DNA of 64,000 nucleotides. Source: Muscardinus avellanarius (taxonomy: Eukaryota; Chordata; Mammalia; Rodentia; Gliridae). The DNA lies in assembly GCA_963383645.1 (NCBI GenBank), contig OY726565.1, positions 33,026,529 to 33,090,528 on the forward strand, written 5' to 3'. The notes below the pieces were generated by a model. The model ran no database searches. It was not told where the DNA came from and saw only the letters and a list, made by a program, of their open reading frames with translations. A program made the position numbers and the translations under genes. Below, one piece after another: positions 58,549-64,000 of the stretch. Numbering within the stretch: position 1 is the first letter of the stretch; the number at the start of each line of letters is the position of its first letter.

Positions 58549-58651
58549 AATCGTTGCTTTATTCAAATATCCAAGTAACAGTTTCTCTGGCGTCTCTTCA
58601 ACTGTTCCACAGTAGCCAAATTGAACAACTATCTTTTTCTGTTCTGTTCTA

Positions 58652-58696
<45 letters not shown>

Positions 58697-58967
58697 GTAG
58701 TATATATATAGTCTTCTTGGTTGCCAAAATCTGGAGAACTCAAAACAAATATGCAAGTAAAGCTGAAAGAGGTTCATATCACAGTAGAACCTACCACTAA
58801 GAAAAGTCCCCATGCACTGATTCTCAGAGACATATGTTAATGGTCAAATTAGTAAAAATAATTTTGTAATATTTTACTTGACATTTAGACTTAAACTATT
58901 TTAATTTAAAAGAAGAAATAATAAAACCTTTTAAAATGTCATTTCAAAATAACTTGTCATTTTGAGA

Positions 58968-59151
58968 GCTGGGCGTGGTGGTGCATGCTTGTAATCCCAG
59001 CATTTGAGAAGCTGAGACAGGAGGATCACGGTTCACTGCCAGCCTCAGCTACCTTTGCAACTCAGTGCAACCCTGTTTCAAAATAAAAAACAGAAAATAG
59101 AACTAGGAGTGTATCTGGGAGGTATAATGCCCCTGGGTTCCAACCCTAGTA

Positions 59152-59190
<39 letters not shown>
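58968..59190 (+). mobile_element. B1-dID SINE with (CA)n tail
   Basis: 'gctgggcgtggtggtgcatg' start, 'gaactaggagtgtatctggg' ID half, 'caaccctagtacc', then CA array 59153-59190 in the tail position. Confidence 0.88.
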
Positions 59191-59194
<4 letters not shown>

Positions 59195-59382
59195 AATAAA
59201 TAAAGTTAGTGACTTTGGTTTGGTTTCATTTCTATTTTCTTGGTGCATTTTGTTAAATTCACTCACCCGTGGTCTCATGTCTTTTCCCATCTACCTGTTG
59301 AAATTGCTTTCATCATGTTTGTTAATGATTCTTCTATTATTAAATCTAAGTACATTTCTCAGTTCTTAACCTACTTCAACTC

Positions 59383-59520
59383 TTATTCATTCAGCCAAAA
59401 AATATTTACCAAATATCTTCTAAGTGTCAGGAACTACACTGAGTGCCAGAAGTAAATAGTGAAGAAGACAGTTTCTGGGCTCCTGGAATTTGCAGTGAAA
59501 TAGACAGTTTAATGTTAAAC
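59383..59520 (-). repeat. L2 LINE 3' end
   Basis: 'ttcattcagccaaaaaatattt', 'cttctaagtgtcaggaactac', 'gggctcctggaatttgcagtg' in order: the complemented L2 3' end. The DNA from here to 60090 is unique. Confidence 0.65.
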
Positions 59521-60104
59521 ATTTACCGAAATAATTATTTCATTGCACTTGAGGCTAATGATACAAAACATACAGTCAGCAATAAGAGTGTATAATTGGA
59601 AAATATAATTTAGTTGAAGATAACAGGGAAGTTCCTCTTAGAAAATGACTGCAAGCTGAATATTAATACTTTATTTGTTTACTCAAAAATAACTGTGCAC
59701 AACTATGTCATTAATTTATATTTCATTCAATCAAAGACATCAGCCAACCAATATATTCACAGAAATACCACATTATGATAGTTAATATTGATACTAATGG
59801 TCCTAGATGAGAAAATAACTGTCAGAGCTTTCTGTATCATCAAAGTGAAATACTAGTTTTAATGATTAATGTATTTTAATGTTCAAAATATCTGGAAAAG
59901 TGTATTAATATGTAGACTGTTTAACACAGTAGTTCTCCCTTATTTGTGGTTTTTCTTTCAGCAGTTTCTTTTGCCCTCTATCAACTGTGATCTGAAAATA
60001 TTAAATGGAAAATTCCAGAAATAGTTAATAACCTTAAATAACTTTTACTACAATGTGTTGCTATAATTATGCCATTTTATAACTAGTTATTATAATTAAC
60101 TTCT

Positions 60105-60293
60105 TTTTTCTGGGGGGTGGTACTGGGATTCCTGGAAACTCTTCTACTTCTGGCCTGCACTCCCAGACCTATTTTATATTTTTATTGGGAAACAGAGTCT
60201 CTTAAGCCAGTAAGGCTGGCTTCAAATCTGTGTGATCCTCCTGTCTCCGCCTCCCAAGCGTGGGGATTACAAGCATGCACCACCACGCCTGGC
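60105..60293 (-). mobile_element. B1-dID SINE, 'GGCTTCC' subfamily
   Basis: TSD with two mismatches in 14 (tataattaacttct at 60091-60104, tatagttaacatct at 60294-60307). It carries the subfamily variant (plus strand 'ggtactgggattcctgg') and fewer CpGs than its relatives. Confidence 0.85.
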
Positions 60294-60363
60294 TATAGTT
60301 AACATCTTATGCCTAACTTATAAATCAAATTTTATCATAAGTATGCAAAAAAGTATGGGAAAA

Positions 60364-60367
<4 letters not shown>

Positions 60368-60404
<37 letters not shown>

Positions 60405-60433
60405 TACATACACACACATACATACATATACAT
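60368..60433. repeat. (TA)n(CA)n compound microsatellite
   Basis: TA array at 60368-60394 passing into CACACATA repeats. The following 60440-61360 is unique DNA without recognisable features. Confidence 0.92.
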
Positions 60434-61383
60434 GATATATAATGACGTTGACTAGGATTGCTGGGATAACAAGACCTCTTTCCAATCAGTCTCTCTTTTG
60501 GGATGCCAGCATCAGGCCTACTCAAATAATAGATACAAAGTTTCAAGAAAATGAGTAGAAACCAGAAAAATCTCCCAAACACTAGAATCAGAACTCACAT
60601 ACCGCACTTCTAGCACAGGACAGAATGGAACAAGTTCCAAGGCCAGTCCAGGCAGAGCAGGTAAAGGGATGACTCTGCCTCTCAAGTGCACAGGGTTCAA
60701 GGCCACATCTCAAGACATGGAGACAAGTGAAAGAATTTGTGGCCATTTTCAGAAGCTACCACAAGGAAGTAGGTGTCTTTTCTTTCCATTTTATAGATGA
60801 TGCCCAGCAGAAAGAAGACAGTGAATATTATTTTTAAAAGAATAAAGATATGAATCCATTGAATAATTAAATTGATATATATTTAGATAGAGCTATGATA
60901 TAGACTTGGATTACCTGTCTCGTGGACTTCTCATTATTTTATACCAGATCCTAAATGTAAATTCAAACAACAAATAGAAGGTGTAGGAATGGCATTTCAA
61001 ATTTTAACAGTGTTCAATTGTGCCTAGCTGGAGATTCCTGTTGCTGGCCATGACAGAACATCAAATGATGCAATGGTTATAAAACTTTGGATAGTGGCAC
61101 TGTGATCTCTGCGAAGAATGAAAACAATGAATAAGCAATTGCTCCAACTTACTGCCTAGAAGTAGTCTCCAGTCCACAGAGCTAAATAAGAGAATCCAGA
61201 GTTTAGCAGTAGTCCTAAAGTTGAGAGTAGAGTTCAAGAAAGCCCAGAATAATAGGATTTGCAGGGAGGAATTCTGAAAAGAAAATAGTTGTACAGAGAT
61301 AAAACCCTAAAGATCTATGGGAAGGTACTTTTGTATCTTTGTCTGAGTACAGGTCTGTTAATGCATAAGAAGAATTTTACTCA

Positions 61384-61573
61384 GCCGGGTGTGGTGGCGC
61401 AAGCTTGTAATCACGGCATTCAGGAGGCAGAGACCCGAGGAGCACGGTTCATCTACTTAGTGAGGCCCTTCACAACTCAGTGAGACCCTGTTCCAAAAAT
61501 TTAAAAAAGACTAAAAAATAGGGCAGGGATGTAGCTTGGAGGTACAATGTCCTTGGGTTCCATTCCCAGTACC
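61384..61573 (+). mobile_element. B1-dID SINE inserted in an L1 tail
   Basis: 'gccgggtgtggtggcgcaagc' start, 'gggcagggatgtagcttgg' ID half, 'cattcccagtacc' end. The bases just before (agaagaattttactca) and the L1 sequence after the purine tract fit one L1 interrupted at this point. Confidence 0.87.
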
Positions 61574-61686
61574 GGAAAAAAAGAAGGAGAAGGAGGAGAA
61601 GGAGAAGGAGAAGGAGAAGGAGAAGGAGAAGGAGAAGGAGAAGGAGAAGGAGAAGGAGAAGGAGAAGGAGAAGAAGGAGAAGAAAA
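61574..61686. repeat. Homopurine (GAGAAG)n tract, 113 bp
   Basis: No pyrimidine on the plus strand for 113 bp; the body is a GGAGAA hexamer array. Derived from the A-rich tail of the preceding SINE. Open frames through it on both strands are consequences of the repeat. Confidence 0.95.
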
Positions 61687-61965
61687 TTGTCATTTGCAGG
61701 AAAATGGATGGAACTGAAGAACATTATGCTAAGTGAGATTATCCAGTCACAAAAATTGAAAAGTCAGGTGTTCTCCCTAAAATTCAGAAGCTAGAAAGAA
61801 AATGAGACATGGGAGGGAGAAGAAAGCAGCACTCTAATTCACAAACTTATCAAAGTCATCACTAAGCCAAACGTGAGAAGGAGGGAGGGAGGATGGAATG
61901 AGGCAGGAATTGGGGAAGGGCTAAATGAGTGATGTACCAATAAATAAATTAAAAAAGTAATTGGG
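61687..61965 (+). mobile_element. L1/HAL1-like 3' end
   Basis: ORF2 terminus ('tgtcatttgcaggaaaatgg', 'acattatgctaagtgagatt') and the G-rich 3' UTR ('catcactaagccaaacgtg', GGAGGGAGGGAGG) ending 'gatgtaccaataaataaa'. Confidence 0.75.
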
Positions 61966-62089
61966 CAAAGTCCTCAGAAAGATATTGTCTTAGCAGTGGG
62001 CCAAAATTAGCTCAAGACAAGAGGCTTCTCTACACATAACAAGGCCTTAAGAGATATGAGAAAGACAACTTTCAAGTAACTTAATGGTA

Positions 62090-62931
62090 CATCAGAATAA
62101 AATCTACACTCTTTAAGGTGTTACATTTAGTCCTATGTAAATGAAGATTCAAAATACCGAACATCCAATAAAAATTACAATATATAAAAACAAGGAAAAT
62201 ATTCCATAATCAAAAGAAAAATCAAGCAAAAGGAGTGCGTCTATATATGACAGAGGTGAGGGTCTTTGAAGACTAGAGCATCGAGATGGTAATGATGAGT
62301 ATTATTGATATGTTGCATTTATTCAGGAAGTATCAAAAACATTAAAATGATTAAAATAATTATAAAATATAAAAAGACAAAAATGGAAATTATGATAAAG
62401 AAAATAATATTTGATATTTTAAAATATATTAAATATGATTAATAGCAGTATAATGGCAGAAAAAAGTATCTGTGACAAAACATTGAAATACAAATTATTC
62501 TTAAGAGTTTGGGTAGCAAGCAAGGTTTAAATAGCACAGCAAAGTTAAAAAAAAAAACAAAAACTAAAAACCCAGCACCAGCAACCTGTGAAAAAATATC
62601 AGATGTCATACATGAAAATGGTGTGGGATTCTGTCTAAGAGACAGCTGAAAACTTCCTAAACCTTGTTAAATCCAGGTATTTGAGAAGCCTAATGAATGC
62701 AAAGTGAAAGAAAATGACACTAATGTCCATCATCTGCAAATTACTGGAAACTAGCGAGCAATAAAGAAAAGGGAAATCTTAAAATCAGCCAGACAAGGGG
62801 GGATCCATATGTACAAAGAAACAGACTTTTTGTCAAGAAGCAGGCAAGCCAGAACACAAGGACATAACATATTCAAAGGAATATATAACCTATTAATGCA
62901 GAATTCTTTACGAATGAAATATTTTTCTTTG
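62090..62931 (+). mobile_element. Ancient L1M/HAL1 ORF1 fragment
   Basis: Decayed ORF1. Coiled-coil type sequence lies at 62390-62480 ('gaaattatgataaagaaaat', 'aatagcagtataatggcag'). The C-terminal half lies at 62640-62930 ('aacttcctaaaccttgttaa', 'gggaaatcttaaaatcagcc', 'aatgcagaattctttac'). It stops at 62931 where unit D is inserted. Confidence 0.6.
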
Positions 62932-64000
62932 TTTTTTTTTATTTTTTTATTGGTGCACTGTATTCATACATCATAATGGGATAAAAACTTGTGTAGACAT
63001 ACATGCACACATCGCCCAGTTAGCCCCTACCCGATCCCCACCCCATTCCCTCCTCATCCTTCCTTCCCATGCTTGGCTTAGTGGTTGACATCTAATATTA
63101 TAGCAATTATCCAAAATTAACAATGATAATCTCACATAACAGATTCCTCTGTCTGATATCAAACTTTTGATCACTTAGAGATAACATTTCAGTATTTATT
63201 TTTGCTTTCTTTCTTTTTTTTAAGGTAAAAATATCTTACATTTATTTTTTTCAGAAAAAGTCTATCCTAATATGAAATATGGACTCTAAATACCCAAAAC
63301 AATCTTGAAAAATAATAAAACTAGAAGATGTACATTTTCTGATTTCAAACCTTATAGAGCTACCATAATTGAAACAGTGTAGTACTGCTATAAAGGCAGA
63401 TATATAAACAAGTGGAGTAAAATAAAAAGCCTAGAAATAAATTCTTCCATATATGGTCAAGTTATTTTTGACAACATTTCCAAGAACATTTGGTGAAGGA
63501 AATAATATTCTTTTTCACTCAATATTGTTGAAAAATAATAATTACATGAAAAAGAATAAAATTGGACCCTTACCTAACACCATTTACAAATATTAACTCA
63601 AAATAGATAAAAGACCTAAATGTAAATCTTAAGACTATAAACTTTTAGAAGAAAACCTGGGTCACAACACTTCACAACATCAAAATTTGCAGTGATTTCT
63701 TGGATATGATTTCAAAGGCACAGGCAACAAAAAAATAAACTAACTTCCTAAAAAAATATTGTACAATGTAAACAGAGTTAAAAGTTACTGATAGAATGGG
63801 ATAAAATATTTCCAAATGCTATATCTGAAGGTATATTAATATTCCAAATAGAAATCCTAAAAATTAGCAACAATAAAATCAAACAATACAATTTAGAAAT
63901 ACAATTTAGAAATAGGTAAAAGACTGAACTAAATAATGAATCTCCAAAGATTTTAACCAATAAACACATGAATATATTTTTCTTTGCTTAGTTGTCTGCT
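62932..64000 (-). mobile_element. Unit D: HAL1-like composite element, cut by window end
   Basis: L1 3' UTR in complement (T-run from 62932, 'attggtgcactgtattcatac', C-rich at 63030-63065), then the plus-oriented ORF2 fragment (63240-63972) with the same junction to the 3' UTR as units A-C. At 63961-63986 it differs: an extra 25 bases, including more genuine ORF2 sequence (ccaataaacacatgaa), stand before 'cttagttgtctg' (63987-63998), which in units A-C marks the return to the ORF1 side. Any ORF1 lies beyond the window. Confidence 0.78.
63240..63972 (+). mobile_element. Inverted L1 ORF2 fragment within unit D
   Basis: Decayed ORF2 C-terminal sequence running opposite to the unit's 3' UTR. It contains a 15-bp tandem duplication (acaatttagaaatac) at about 63889-63915 and extends about 16 bases further into ORF2 than the fragment in units A-C. 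Confidence 0.75.

Noticed and set aside
61470..61736. Poly-Leu, Ser-Phe and Lys-Glu repeat proteins
   Set aside because: Three frames of the GAGAAG tract; not genes.
1..64000. tRNA, snRNA, rRNA or CRISPR structures
   Set aside because: No cloverleaf-like gene, U-RNA or 5S sequence, or regularly spaced repeat array was seen. The tRNA-like segments belong to ID, B1-dID and MIR SINEs.

Overview
Non-coding, AT-rich mammalian DNA from a gene-poor region. The interspersed repeats point to a squirrel-family (sciuromorph) rodent. About two dozen SINEs are dimers of a B1-like left half (start GCCGGGCGTGGTGGCGCA) and an ID-like right half (GGGCTGGG.GTGTAGCTCAG ... CCCCAGTACC), the B1-dID type known from squirrels and related rodents. 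L1 3' ends share a G-rich 3' UTR that closes with a 'GTGCACCAATAAA' tail. No complete host gene is recognisable, and nearly all open frames are repeat-derived.

The main structure is a repeated composite retroelement of about 2.8 kb, present four times: unit A (3106-5901, minus), unit B (20442-23225, plus), unit C (32767-35529, plus) and unit D (62932 to the window end, minus, cut by the edge). Units A-C consist of a CpG-rich 5' UTR, an L1-type ORF1 of 294 codons, a roughly 0.7 kb piece of the L1 ORF2 C-terminal region in INVERTED orientation, and an L1 3' UTR with A-tail. All four share the same inversion-to-3' UTR junction, so the inversion arose once and was then copied. This makes it an ORF1-only, HAL1-like family that must use ORF2 protein in trans. 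Unit C keeps an intact ORF1 and exact target-site duplications (TSDs). Units A and B carry nonsense mutations.

Layout. 0-6 kb: microsatellite, a 5'-inverted L1 tail, an ancient repeat, unit A. 6-20 kb: old L1, MIR, L2, MER5 and MaLR fragments, B1-dID SINEs, microsatellites. 20-24 kb: unit B and unique sequence. 24-29 kb: a decayed ancient L1 with nested insertions. 29-33 kb: GATA array, MaLR LTR, a 351-bp solo LTR with a perfect 5-bp TSD, unique DNA. 33-36 kb: unit C. 36-48 kb: scattered repeats, a possible minus-strand exon at 37.1-37.3 kb, a CpG-rich promoter-like patch at 42.6-42.8 kb, and the most GC-balanced unique DNA at 45-47 kb. 48-64 kb: dense SINEs including a distinct CpG-rich subfamily, a MaLR LTR interrupted by a SINE, a candidate conserved non-coding block at 57.8-58.3 kb, a 113-bp homopurine tract, an ancient ORF1 fragment and unit D.

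All family calls come from reading the sequence; no alignment or database search was run. Ends of old repeats are good to about 10-50 bp. TSD coordinates were counted directly.
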